A stretch of DNA of 64,000 nucleotides from Undaria pinnatifida. Taxonomy: Eukaryota > Sar > Phaeophyceae > Laminariales > Alariaceae. Positions 34,926 through 48,665 of the stretch are shown here, one piece after another. The stretch lies in contig JABAKD010000009.1 of NCBI GenBank assembly GCA_012845835.1, positions 18,735,318-18,799,317 of the forward strand, in the 5' to 3' direction. Made by a program: the position numbers and the translations under genes. Positions within the stretch are counted from its first letter, which is position 1. The number at the start of each line of letters is the position of its first letter. The notes below the pieces were generated by a model that was not told the origin of the DNA, searched no databases, and saw only the letters and a program-made list of their open reading frames with translations.

Positions 34926-35224
34926 TTCGCACGTAGTCTACCATACTAAAATTGGATGCGGTCTACACCCTGTGAAGGGCCTGTGTGTGTGTGTGTGTGT
35001 GTGTTCTTCACATTAAACCGTTCTTCTACTCGTCGACATCCAGCACACCCAGTGTCCGTACTGATTCTTCACCCTAGAAAGATCAGCTCTGTGGTCACAA
35101 GCTACGACACAGAGATAATGCATCGTAATGCATTCGACAACGCAATGTCATGCCCTAGTACTGGGTACGACAGGCACAACATACATACGTCAGCAACAGA
35201 AATACATTGGAAGAGAGAAATACG

Positions 35225-35460
35225 AAATAAACAAAAACAAAAACAAAAACAAAAAACAAAAACAAAATAAGAAAACAAAATAAGAAAACAAATAAAAACA
35301 AAGATAAAAATAAAACAAAAAATGAAACAAACAAAATGAAGGGGAAATCGAAGAAACAACCCAGCCGGAAAGGAGAGCCAAAGCTCGGAAAAGAAACATA
35401 ATAAAATGAAATAAAATAAAGTAAAGTAAAACCAAAATAAGATACTCCGAACACGAGCCA
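35225..35460. repeat. A-rich (CAAAAA)n tract
   Basis: Plus strand is almost free of T for 200 bp, with CAAAAACAAAAAC units grading to AATAAAATAAA. It follows one copy of an old repeat and precedes the LINE fragment. It could be a degraded poly(A) tail region, but no element with the right orientation ends here. Confidence 0.7.
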
Positions 35461-35700
35461 AAAACCTGGACACGGAAGGAGGGAACAAAGGGGAAAAAAA
35501 TACCCCAGAAAAAGACGAAAAGTGCTATGTACCTACTAGTCGGCCTGGTACCTTGCTACCCTGTCTGCCATCTCCTTCCTGCCTTCGTCCACCGCGGTCT
35601 CCCTTCTATTCCTCCTGTTGCCCCCCCTGCCCCCATTCCCTTGGACGGCTTTCCTTCTACTCCTCCTGTTTCCCCCCGTCCCCCCTTTGTGTTCTTCTCA

Positions 35701-36255
35701 TTAAGCCAAAATACCTGAGCAAAAAACTTGGTATCCAGCTGCACTGAATCTCGTGTTGCCGGGCCGTCGAGTTTCCTGCAGGCCAACGAAGTCACAGCCG
35801 AGTTGCTGGCCTATCGCCAGTACACGCTCGTCATGCCCATACCCGTTCTTCCCCTTTACGGCCAGGGTACGCACGTTGTAGGTCGCTACCGCCACAAGTG
35901 CCGCCTTCCGTCTCTTACGAGTCTCGCGTGCTGCTTTCTCAGCCAGCCGACGAGAGGCTCGTCCCCTCCTCCGTTTCTGTTTCTGTTGTTTCTTTTTTCT
36001 CTCTATTAATGTGATGATTGTGGCTCTCCGTTTCGTAGCCCGGTTCGCGCCTTGGTTTCCGCTGGCTGGGTGCAGCCGTCCCAGCCAACGCCGACACTCC
36101 CATCCTTCCTGTCGTGCATGCGTACCCACGCGGTGGCCAGCCTCTCCACTCCCCAAGCTGCCCACGCTGCGCTCTCTGCTGTGGTGATGTACCCGTCCTG
36201 CCCCGGGGATGAACTCCTCGGCGTCGGGGTTAAAAAGAAAACCCATCACCACCAC
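35701..36255 (-). pseudogene. LINE fragment: AP-type endonuclease N-terminal part
   Basis: The minus strand reads a basic leader (KRRATIITLIERKKKQQKQK) followed by VAVATYNVRTLAVKG with the metal-binding Asn, then LGCDFVGLQETRRPGN with the catalytic Glu, and SAAGYQVFCSG, and stops after ILA. This is the start of the exonuclease-endonuclease-phosphatase domain that nicks target DNA in non-LTR retrotransposons. The rest of the endonuclease and the reverse transcriptase do not follow downstream, so the copy is truncated. The upstream minus-strand sequence to about 36430 may be its leader. Confidence 0.75.
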
Positions 36256-36799
36256 CCCGCGCGGTCCTTAGAGTGAGCAGTTCACTAGCCAGACCGCGCA
36301 AGGTTCCCTCTCTACCCAGCCCGAGGCTCGATGCCCGTGTGACTGCCGCTAGACCGCTGCAGGTCCTCGCGGGCTTCCTCGGCCCACCCCAAGGACGGGG
36401 CAGGCCGAAGGAGAACGGTACGAAAGCCCTGTACAACTGCTTGTACAGCAGTACCAGGCATAGTATTGATACTGCTGTCGTCAGTCAAGTGCAGTGTGGT
36501 CGCATTCGTTTAATATCAAATCACCCATGGTATATGTTTGTGTTCGGTGGGCGGGTCAAAGGACGGCGTAGTTAGAACTTGATGTTCGCAAATACTTGAC
36601 TTTATAGCAGAACGTACTCGGTGTACGAATTAGGGGCGATCCGGTACCTACATTGTTCCTCAGGGTTGATGCCCTCACCAAGAAGAAAGATACCTGGTAG
36701 CAGTTTCCAGGCAGTTCGGCAACGACCTGGACGGCACACGATGATGTCAAGTTACGTCATGAACTTGAGTTTGACGATCGCGTACTGAAATGCTTGTTG

Positions 36800-37095
36800 T
36801 TGCAGCAGTCGAAGATTTCGTTGACTCATGTTTTCAAGCTGTGTATGATACTCCGATCGCGCGTATTATTGGGGTGTGTGTCTTCATTTAGGATAGACGA
36901 CGCCGACCCCCCTTAACCTCTTTACAACTGGAAACCCGTTTTTGGGGACAAAATTACTTGGATTCAGTTCAGGGAGGGATTCGGGGGCTCTAAAGGGGTT
37001 AAATAGCTTGTACCAGGGTTAACAAGGTGATGTTAATCAATCTGTGCGCGGAAACTATCAAACCTGTTCTTGAGAGGGACTACATCTGACGGCTG
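36800..37095 (-). repeat. CAGCTTGCAAAGATGAGT family, copy carrying a MITE
   Basis: Reverse copy of the sequence at 22625-22865: GTATGATACTCCGATCGCGC and GTGCGCGGAAACTATCAAAC sit at matching positions. An 82-bp MITE with its TTAA borders (36913-37002) lies where the other copy is continuous. Confidence 0.75.
36913..37002 (+). mobile_element. TTAA-flanked MITE, best copy
   Basis: Intact: TTAA, then CCTCTTTACAACTGGAAACC at the left, GGGGACAAAATTACTTGG inside, GGGGGCTCTAAAGGGG at the right, then TTAA. The internal unit is 82 bp. TTAA target duplications and CC(C/T)-starting ends are features of piggyBac-type transposons; with such short ends this remains an inference. Confidence 0.8.
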
Positions 37096-37405
37096 TGGAA
37101 TGCACCGGTTCATCATGTGTATCGTGTATTACTTAGTTTTAGTATGGCCGGTGACGGGAGGGGGGCGGGTAAATGAGGGAAAGGTCGCATAATTGTAGGA
37201 GCTCTGCCGAGTGCCCAAATGTCGGACTCTATGGGGTGTGGCGAATAGAATTTTCGAAGTGTTTTCAGTATAACCATACGATTAATGTTTGTTTTGTGGT
37301 TTTTGACGTTCGTAGGCCAAAGTGATCACCCGTTGTACCCGGAATGGGCAGTCTGGGGGACTATTTTCTATTTTCGCCCCAAGTGAATCTAACGTGATTG
37401 TTGAG

Positions 37406-37493
37406 TTGACCCCTTTAGAGCCCCCAAATCCCTCCCTATACTAAATTCAAGTAAAATTGTCCCCAAAAAGGGGTTCCAGTTGTGAAGGGTAAC
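37406..37493 (-). mobile_element. TTAA-flanked MITE, copy 6
   Basis: Reverse copy about 400 bp from the best copy: CCCCTTTAGAGCCCCC at its left, TTGTCCCCAAAAAGGGG inside, CCAGTTGTGAAGGG at its right. Flanks are TTGA and TAAC, degenerate from TTAA. With 36913-37002 it forms an inverted pair spanning 580 bp. Confidence 0.75.
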
Positions 37494-38167
37494 GTGGTGG
37501 TCGAGGATAAGGGTTGAAGTTAGGGCTAACGTCCGGTGCACAAGGTCGAAGGCGGCTGCCTTATTGATGATTGATTCCAAATCCCAACGCTTCAAGAACT
37601 TCCTTCACGTACTAGTCTCTACCTGGTATCTACTACTACGTCGTCGTATCCTATCACACGAGTAGAGCATCATAGCGTGATCATGACGTGCTGTTCGTTC
37701 ATCATGCTGACTTTCCGATCGTTCTCCGGGGTGGTGCTTTCATCAATCATAACAGTACAACTGTAGTACCACGCACCAAATAGAGCCGGTTTGTTTCTTG
37801 GCCTTTTCTTGTTTTTCGGTTTCGGTAAAAATTCCCGTCCTTCAGACTGTTCATCCCTTCTTTCTGGTTCGCCTCGTGCACTCGTGGGCGGACCGGAGTT
37901 CTCGTCCGCTCAGAAAGTACGTGCGTGTAGCCTGCGTCAGTATCCCACCACTTTTGACTATTAATACTCGTATTAATAGCATGCATTTTGGTAGTTTTCA
38001 ACGTGGATGAAGTTTGTATGATTTTTAAGGCTGGCTCTGTGTTTATAATTTTCTCCCCGACTTCTTCTGAAAATCCGGAAAAAAGAGTTTATCTGGGTAG
38101 GGTTGAGATGAAGGGGTAGGCCGTCTCTTATACGACGAAAACATTATATACACCCCTAGGGGTGGCC
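37494..38167. other. Nothing recognised
   Basis: Only short frames. The final ~40 bp contain TACACCCCTAGGGGTG, the palindrome that also precedes SINE copy 2. Confidence 0.4.
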
Positions 38168-38478
38168 GGTCGCCCCGGTGGCGTATCCGGTTATCCTCGA
38201 GCCTGGTATAGGTCAGTTTCGTGAGTTCGAGCCCCGCCGAGTGCATCCTCGTATAAATTCGTTGGGAGTTTTTCTTGTGCACAAATTGACTTGCGGAAAG
38301 CGCCGTGAGTTAGCGATACTCGATGAAAAATCGACGAGCAGTGGGATTGCTGAACCCTATGCGCGATAAAAATTGAAGGCAAGAACCGGGGAGGAGGAAG
38401 GGACGACACCTGTGACCACGGTTTGTCCAGAAGCTGGAAAGTAGAAGTGTGAGAAAAAATAAAAATAAAATAAATAAG
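38168..38478 (+). mobile_element. tRNA-derived SINE, copy 3
   Basis: Full length: GGTCGCCCCGGTGGCGTATC head, GAGTTCGAGCCCC B box, CACAAATTGACTTGCG, GACGAGCAGTGGGATTGCTG, CTTGTCCAGAAGCTGG and an A-rich tail (AAAAATAAAATAAATAA). Flanking sequence on both sides resembles that of copy 2, so a larger block was duplicated. Confidence 0.88.
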
Positions 38479-39864
38479 CCATGCACCCCTAGTTAACCTC
38501 CTACTACTAGTACACCGATATTCCTGGTGGATGTTGTTTGTTATCATCTCTAGCTCGCATAATCACGTCCGTGGTCACAGGACAGGCTCCAGTCACTCTG
38601 GAGTGGAAAAATTGTAACCAGGACCCAACAGATGCCTACGCCCTGATCTAGCCCGAAACCACAAGAGGTGGGATCACGGTGTTTATATGAATTGGTTAGG
38701 GGTGCATGGCTTTTGTACACCCCTAGGGGGGGATATATATATTTTTCGCTTGTAGGAGGGGTTTTAAGCACATTTTTTTTGTAGTCGAAACTCTGCTTCC
38801 TGCCGGGTAACCTATTTTTGATATGATACGTGTTTTAGACCCTGAATCTGAACGAGTCCGGCTCGCTCTTCTCAGAATATTTTCCTGTTGCGGCTCTTTG
38901 GTGAGAGGTATATAAAACCGTTCTACCCCCGGAGCGTCAATCGAAGTTTTTGTGTGTTGCTGCCTTTGAACAAAAGTAACGGGAAGAAACTTCGAGATGT
39001 GTGTCGCCGTTTCGTGACCATTTTTTTTTTTCATGTGTTGTCTCCGCGTTAAATCTCTTTCTACCCAATGACACCAGTAGAACATCCAGTCGTCATCCCG
39101 ATTCTTCATGCTAGAGAGATATGAGTTGTGCGGTCACAGACTGTGAAACAGAGAGACCAAAAACAAATAATCGTAAATTCACAGAGGAAATCAATTTAAA
39201 TGTCAGCGTACCGGGTACGAACGCAGAAAAAACAAGCCAAAGGAGAAACTAGAACCACAAAGCAAACAAAATTACAAGAGGAAAAACAGAACGACTCCTG
39301 GAATGGGACGTAAACAGACATTGCAGAAAGACGCAATGAGACAAGACGAAACAAATGAACCCTCTCCCTCGTGGGTGTCCTCTCTCTCTCGTGGATGTCC
39401 TCTCTCTCCTGGATGTCATTTCTCTCATGTGCCGCGTAGGCCTTGGGTGTGTGTGGTACATGAGTATCAACGCGAAGAAGGAAGGGAAGGAGAGGCAGAC
39501 AGAGAGAGAACGAAAGAACGGAACAAGAAAAGAGAGAGAAATGAGGCCTTGCAGAAACAATCTATTTGTACGCATACAACAGAGGGGAAGCACGAGTAGC
39601 ATAGTTTTCCTACTCTGTTACCTAGATGAGCCGGGAGACTAGACGCACGGTCTGCCACCTCCTCCCCATTCCAATCGACAGCAGCCTCTGATTTCAGTGC
39701 TGCCGATGTCGCCCCCCCCCCAAGGAAAAAGGAAGGCAAAAGGCAAAAACCAAGCCGGACAGCAAAAGAAAAAAAAACGATCGAAATCGAGTTAGAATTC
39801 GGGGACAACGAATAGATAGCACGGGTCTCACAGGTTTCACGTGTGAAGTCACACTGGTACCTTG
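38479..39864. other. No gene recognised
   Basis: Contains CACCCCTAGGGGGG at about 38720, an old-repeat segment at 39040-39150, a CTCTCTCTCGTGGATGTCCT-type short tandem at 39360-39420, and a TCTGCCA word shared with sequence near 35560 and 39880. No exons seen. Confidence 0.45.
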
Positions 39865-40917
39865 CTACACGATCTGCCAGTTTTCTTCTGCTTTAATCGA
39901 CAGCGATGTCAGTACGCCTGCCCCCCCTCCCCCCCCCCCGCCCTTCTCCTTTCTCCTTCTCGCCCTTCTTGGCGTCCTCGTTTTGCATGCCGTAACCAGT
40001 ATTTTACACCTCGGCCCTGTGCGTCCTCGCCATGAAACCATCCGCCGCTTCGACGATCCCCCGGTACCGCCTGCCAAACTTTTGGCCGGCATGGGCCATG
40101 GCACCGTCTCTACCCCGAACAACAAAGGGGAGGTTTTCGTCGATCCCTTTTTGGCTTTAAATGTCGCAATGTTGTCTACAAGGCGTCGGGCCCATGTCTT
40201 TCCTGGTCGACCCGGTCCCGGGTTTTCCCCCCCGGCCGTCACCACGATCATCACCCGCCGGGTTAGTCCTCAGGTGTTCCCCTCTGAACGACCCCCGCAA
40301 CAATGAGACACCGTTTGCGGATAGTCGTCTCGACGCTCTCGCATTGTGCCTTCTTGAGGGCCGTAGCATACGACATACGGTGGTCGGTGTATTGTCGCGA
40401 TGGAAGCCAATGATCCGAAGGAGGGGCTTGAGATGGGCGCTGTGGCAGTGAAGTGCTCCACTCCGGGAGCCCGCGTCACACACCCATACAGCAGCGTCTC
40501 CATCACCTCGGACTTTATCATGCGCACCTTCAGCCGTGAACGAAGCGGTCTCCACGTCGTACAGCTCCAGCTTGAGCCGGTCGAAGCATTTCCACGCGAG
40601 TCGGACCTGTCGTTTGATCTCTGGCATAACGCCGGCGGTCTCGTTGACAAGGCCGTCCAGGAACAATAACTGCGGTGTCCATTTGTGCCTCTGGCCTGCT
40701 GCTTCGATGACGTGCGGCGAGGTAAGGAGTGTCTGGTTCGGTGTCCGCAGCGGCATGGTTTCCGTCTTCTTCTCCGACACCGTGAGACCTGCTGCTGCGA
40801 AGACGTTCACATTAACTCTCATTATCTTCGCAAGGCCTTCCGCTGACTTAAGAGACGATGCCTGCATCGTCGGCGTAGTGCATACCCCGGTTTGCTCTTC
40901 GTACGCGATCTAATGAC
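39865..40917 (-). pseudogene. LINE fragment: reverse transcriptase 3' part
   Basis: The minus strand opens with MHYADDAGIVS, the YADD catalytic box of reverse transcriptase (bases 40866-40877). After a frame change it reads SAEGLAKIMRVNVNVFAAAG and LTVSEKKTETMPLRTPNQ, then a long thumb/C-terminal region, ending GGENPGPGRPGKTWARRLVD in yet another frame. Three frames are needed, so it is not functional. Non-LTR elements use this enzyme for target-primed reverse transcription. Everything upstream of YADD is absent. Confidence 0.75.
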
Positions 40918-41273
40918 TCAGCGTTTCCCCCCACCCCATTGTCGTCCGGATGAACCAAAATCCCTCAAAATGTCTGGGCTCTCACTGATATTTCGGATAA
41001 TCGCGTCCGAAACCATTCAGTAACAGTTCGGTAGATTTCACAGCATTCTCACCACCCCAATGATACGGTTAAAGTGCCAACATGGTAAGTGTTTGTTACG
41101 TGGTCCGCATGTTTTTTTTCCGATCATAATCACGCGGCGAAGCCTAACCTGTTGAGTCTACGCGTCCATGTGGTCTCTCAAGACAAATCGCCCAAAAAAC
41201 GAAAGCAAGCCTATAAACCTCTATTGATAGTATAAAGCGTACAGGTACTGTTTTTGGTGTTGCATCTGCTGAT

Positions 41274-41609
41274 ATGTGTGGGATGGTGACACCGGGGAAA
41301 GTGAAGTGTATCGACAATTTTCCACGCTGCAATCCTGGAAGAACAGCGCTCGGCGTTGGATACCTCTCGCTAAATGACTGGTGGCACACAAAAAAAATCG
41401 GGCCCATTTTGCCCGTTTCCCGGGTCAAACAAGTCTGCGCAGGTGCTGAAACCTCCGTTGAGAAACAAAAAACAGTTGTCATAAGACATGGCCTTAGGGT
41501 AGATTTATTTTCATTTGTTGAAATCCCCCTTTACGTAATGAGAGTACTGGAGCCACATTGTGACCAATTCTTAAGTACAGGCACATACACAGCTATTTCC
41601 GTATGGTAG
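41274..41609 (+). CDS. Open frame of 111 codons, function unknown
   Basis: ATG-initiated frame reading MCGMVTPGKVKCIDNFPRCN, LGVGYLSLNDWWHTKKIGPI and VEIPLYVMRVLEPHC. Composition is balanced and not repeat-derived, which sets it apart from most frames nearby, but I see no family motif or splice context. It could be a leftover piece of a mobile element. The overlapping minus-strand frame is less protein-like. Confidence 0.2.
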   Translation: MCGMVTPGKVKCIDNFPRCNPGRTALGVGYLSLNDWWHTKKIGPILPVSRVKQVCAGAETSVEKQKTVVIRHGLRVDLFSFVEIPLYVMRVLEPHCDQFLSTGTYTAISVW

Positions 41610-41639
41610 CAGTTTTTTTTTCCTTTTTTCTTTTTAATC

Positions 41640-41800
41640 ATCACTTTCACCCTACTCTCCAGCTCGACACGTAAGAGTTTTTCAACCTCAGCGACCTCCT
41701 GGACAGGCCTTAGTCACAGATGTCTTCCCTTCCCCCGGGTACTTGCCTTCGGTTTTATCGCGCTTACCCTGGTAGGGTTCAGTGTTCCCATTTTTCAGCT
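41640..41800 (-). mobile_element. tRNA-derived SINE, diverged truncated copy
   Basis: The reverse strand retains GACATCTGTGACTAAGGCCT (compare GACACCTGTGACCACGGCTT), the GGCAAG and ATAAAACCG words, and GAACCCTACC. The tRNA head is absent and there is an extra ~10-bp insertion. Older than the other copies. Confidence 0.5.
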
Positions 41801-43605
41801 TCGTGTGCTCGTCGATTCGCACCGAATTTATACATATCCCACGTAACAGACAGTACGTATTAATAGTAATAGTAATATTAATAGTAATGATGGGAATGTG
41901 GGAAAGGAGACTCTCCCCGCTTGGTTGTTTTTGTTCTCAGTTGATTTTTTTTCGTTCTTGTTTTTTCATGTTACATGTATCATACGGGTGTGCATTTATA
42001 TATTTTTTCATATATATTTGTATATGTAAAGTATGATCTTCGTTCTTTTTGGCTCGCTGCTCTCCGCGGCCGAGGGTTTCTTCTCGCACTTTCGGCCGCG
42101 GGGCAAGCTAGCCTGCCATGGGGTCATTACGAAGCACGTCTGGACCTCGGCCGAGCTCCGTGCCGGCGTTCGGCGCATTAAACGTCGCTTAGCTGGCTCC
42201 ATTTGGCAAGAGATTGCGTTCCGCCTCCCTGAGACGAGTAGGTCACTTGGAACACCCCAAATTGTTTTTCAAATTTTGATGTTGTGATAAAATGTTACAA
42301 TTTTTTGTTCTTCATTATTTTGTTCGTAAAAAAATGGCCCGCTACTCAACTAACCTCAGCAGCAGCACAGCAGCAGTAGCAGTAACCGCCTGGACTAAAT
42401 TAACCTCAGCAGCAGCACAACAGCAGCAGTAGCAACAACATACGGCATACGGCAGTAGCAGCAGCAGTACACATGTGGATCGGATTAGTGTGGGGTTTGG
42501 GGGCGCGCCGCCTTGGCCGTTTCGGCCCCGAATCTCAACGTGGGTGCGTGGGCATGGGTGCAGACAAGGGTAAACCGGCCTGCGCTCTCCCACAGCGCGG
42601 GCGGCCGCTCGTCGAGGCAGGAGCGAAAGCGTCTGTGGGCGTGGTTGACCCGGTGTGTTTATTTTTCCCTTGCGGAGTAACTAGACGTGTCTGAATGTAT
42701 GGACCGTTTTTACTTGAACCAAAAAACATACCGGTATTTCGTATGTTTCCGGACAAAGCGGATGCCAGCAGGAGGAGGCTGGGAGATAGAGGCCGGGAGC
42801 AGCCGAGTATTGGAACGAGCGCCACAGGGCACGGCTTGCATCTCTCCGCGCGAGAGACGGGGCTCACAGAGGCATAGAGCGGGAAAAGCTTGGAAGATGG
42901 CGCCGAGCGCGGCGCGGGTGGCAGGCATGGCGGGCGCAGCATGCACGCGAGTCTGGACCAGGCCAAATATTTTTTGGGGGCAGAGTGGAACCATGGGTAG
43001 GGTTCAAGGATATATAACACCTTATTAGAGATAGCTAAACCCGGGTATATACACGGTGCTGCTGTGGCCAAAATCGGAAACAGTTCTATTTCAGCGTTCG
43101 CCACGCGCCCAGAACGCCATCTGAGTGGCTGGGTGGATCAGTTTTAGGTCTGTTGCTATTATCGTACACGCATATCATGCACACATACATTTCTGAGCAC
43201 ATGCATCAAGTAGTGGCGGGTTCAGGGGGGAACACTATGGATCTAGCTCTACTTTCTACAAGGATAAACGAGGAGTACATCGAGGTTTCGGTTCCCCTCA
43301 AACACAGTACCAAAGCGTTGAACACTACCTCCACAACTCATGGAAAATCCTACCTTCACACCACACATACCGAAATTGTTGCCGCCAACCAATTAATTAT
43401 TGTACAACATCCAAGGGCGACTGGCATTGGCTGGTCAACCCTATCCATTACCACCAAGTGCAAACACATTTATGTGCCGTACTATATGTGGCAACGAGCA
43501 CTATTCCACGTACGGTACACAGCATCCCCTGACCACTAATTAGTCGTTTGCGCGTACATCAGTACAACGTGCACCCACCGCTATCACATTCTTCCCGCTG
43601 AGTAC
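41801..43605. other. No gene recognised
   Basis: Includes a block at 42090-42235 related to 11860-11995 (shared GGCCGAGCTCCG and GACTGCGTTCCGC-like words), a CAGCAG-rich double unit at 42352-42470, and a 189-codon minus-strand frame at 42535-43104 that lacks motifs and is probably chance. Confidence 0.4.
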
Positions 43606-43613
43606 TACTACTG

Positions 43614-43708
<95 letters not shown>

Positions 43709-43735
43709 GCTACTACTACTACTACTACTACTACT
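43606..43735. repeat. (CTA)n trinucleotide run
   Basis: About 43 CTA units with two GCTA interruptions. Second CTA run of the window; the other is at the splice donor near 6656. It lies 75 bp upstream of SINE copy 4. Confidence 0.95.
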
Positions 43736-43808
43736 CTTTCTTTAGAGCAATGCACTAGCTCATGCAACACGTTTCCTCTAAGAAGAGGAGTGGGGTTCAT
43801 CTATTGCC

Positions 43809-44115
43809 GGTCGCCCCGGTGGCGTATCAGGTTATCTTCGAGCCTGGTATAGGTCAGTTTCGTGAGTTCGAATCCCCCCGAGTGCATACTCGTATATATT
43901 CGTGAGGACTTTTTCTGGCGCACAAATTGACTTGCGAAAAGCGCCGTAGCGTGAGTTAGCAACACTCGATGAAAGGCGACGAGCAGTGGGATTGCTGAAT
44001 CCTATGCGCGATAAAAATTGAAGGCAAGAATAGGGGGAAGAAGGGACGACACCTGTGACCACGGCTTGTCCAGAAGCTAGAAAGTAGATGTGTGTGAAGA
44101 AAGAAAAAAAACAAA
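43809..44115 (+). mobile_element. tRNA-derived SINE, copy 4
   Basis: Full length, about 307 bp: GGTCGCCCCGGTGGCGTATC, GAGTTCGAATCCC, CACAAATTGACTTGCG, GACGAGCAGTGGGATTGCTG, CTTGTCCAGAAGCTAG and an A-rich tail (AAGAAAGAAAAAAAAC). Unlike copies 2 and 3 it is not preceded by the CACCCCTAGGGGTG palindrome, which helps place the element's true 5' end. Confidence 0.9.
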
Positions 44116-45114
44116 ATGTGAGAACGCGCAGCACCATGATAGGTGGGAAAATATGTACACGTGTGTTACCGGTGGTCTACCTTTTCGCCTTGCGCCGCCC
44201 CCGGGATTTCACGTTACCCGCATCTCGAAGGGTAACATTGTATTTTTGTATCGTATCATATGGTATGAAGAATATGTTCTGTTCTGTTTTTTTTGTTCGT
44301 AACGTCATTTTGCTCGAGCATAGTACCCTGGTACCAGGTATACAATACTGCTGTTGTAGTGAGAACTGAGACACTCGAAGAGGCTCCCAACGTGCACCTT
44401 GTCACTGCACACACTCTCCAACTCCAATAGTAATTGAATAATACGTTTAGTGCCGGTTGAATAGGCGTCTATAGTGCCCGTCGAGTAGTGCCGGCTGCCT
44501 GATATAGTGCCTGTGGCACAGATGGGTACAGCCAGTAGTGGCATTGTAAGGAGTAGCGCCAGTTGCCGCTATGTACAGCAGTGCCGGTATTTCCGGCTGG
44601 CGCTTACCGGCACCATAGAGTATACAGGGACCATACCTGTGCTCGACACTCAGCACGCCGTTGGTATAGTCATGAGTTTTACTATTAATAGTCCCGTCGG
44701 TCACTATAAACACCAGATTTTGTCGTTTTTGGAAATAACGAATCCTACTCTTTTGCCACTACAACCGCTCTCCAACTCTAGTTCCAAGTGGTTTTTGTCT
44801 TTTTACGAAGTAATATAGCCGTGTTTATCAAGAGGTTACACACGTTCGATGTCAGCCGGTGGGGGAAGGAACTGTTGGCCCTTTCGCGCGACAAAACGGA
44901 AGGCTTGCACGTGCCGCCGTAGTACGATGGGGGAAGAGAGCCCTGTTTACCAGTAGAGACCCTAACAGTTGAGCTACGACGTAAAACAAAGCAGATTTGA
45001 TCGAGCTCAAACGTACAGCAGTAGCGATGCTTCTTTTCTGGCGCCCCTCCCACTCCACCCCCTTACGCCCCCCCCGCCCCCCCGCCTCCCCCTCCACTGT
45101 GTTTCGCTGTACAG
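44116..45114. other. No exon recognised upstream of the LRR-kinase gene
   Basis: The first exon and promoter of the LRR-kinase gene should lie here or further upstream, but I could not identify them. An ATG at 45027 opens a frame that is not in phase with the exon at 45115. CTGGTACCAGG occurs at 44329. Confidence 0.35.
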
Positions 45115-48326
<3,212 letters not shown>

Positions 48327-48665
48327 GTGATCATGTCATGTCATGTCATGTCATGTCATGTCATGTAATTTAATACGTGTGCCCAGGTGACCGATGTACA
48401 TCAGATGGCTATGGTTCGGAAACAGGGAGAGCCTGGCGGCTGCGTCAGAGGTTGATTGTTTGGTCGGGGTTAGTGGTTGGTTGGTTGGTTGGTTGGTTGG
48501 TTGGGTGGGTGGTCGATTGATTGGTGCCTTGCCTTGCCTTGCCGTGCCCTGTCTTGCCTTGCCTTGCCCTACCCTGCCTTGCCCTGCCCTGCCTTGCCCT
48601 GCCTTGCCGTACCTTGCCTTGCCTTGCCTCACCTCACCTCACCTTGCCTTGCTTTCTCGCGGTAG
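48327..48665. repeat. Intron made of simple repeats
   Basis: The intron preceding the kinase exon contains (TCATG)n at 48330-48366, (GGTT)n at 48470-48510 and (CCTTG)n at 48525-48655, and closes with the acceptor GCGGTAG. The polypyrimidine context of that acceptor comes from the last repeat. Confidence 0.9.

Noticed and set aside
42535-43104. 189-codon minus-strand frame
   Set aside because: No motifs, and the opposite strand is equally open; likely chance in moderately GC-rich DNA.
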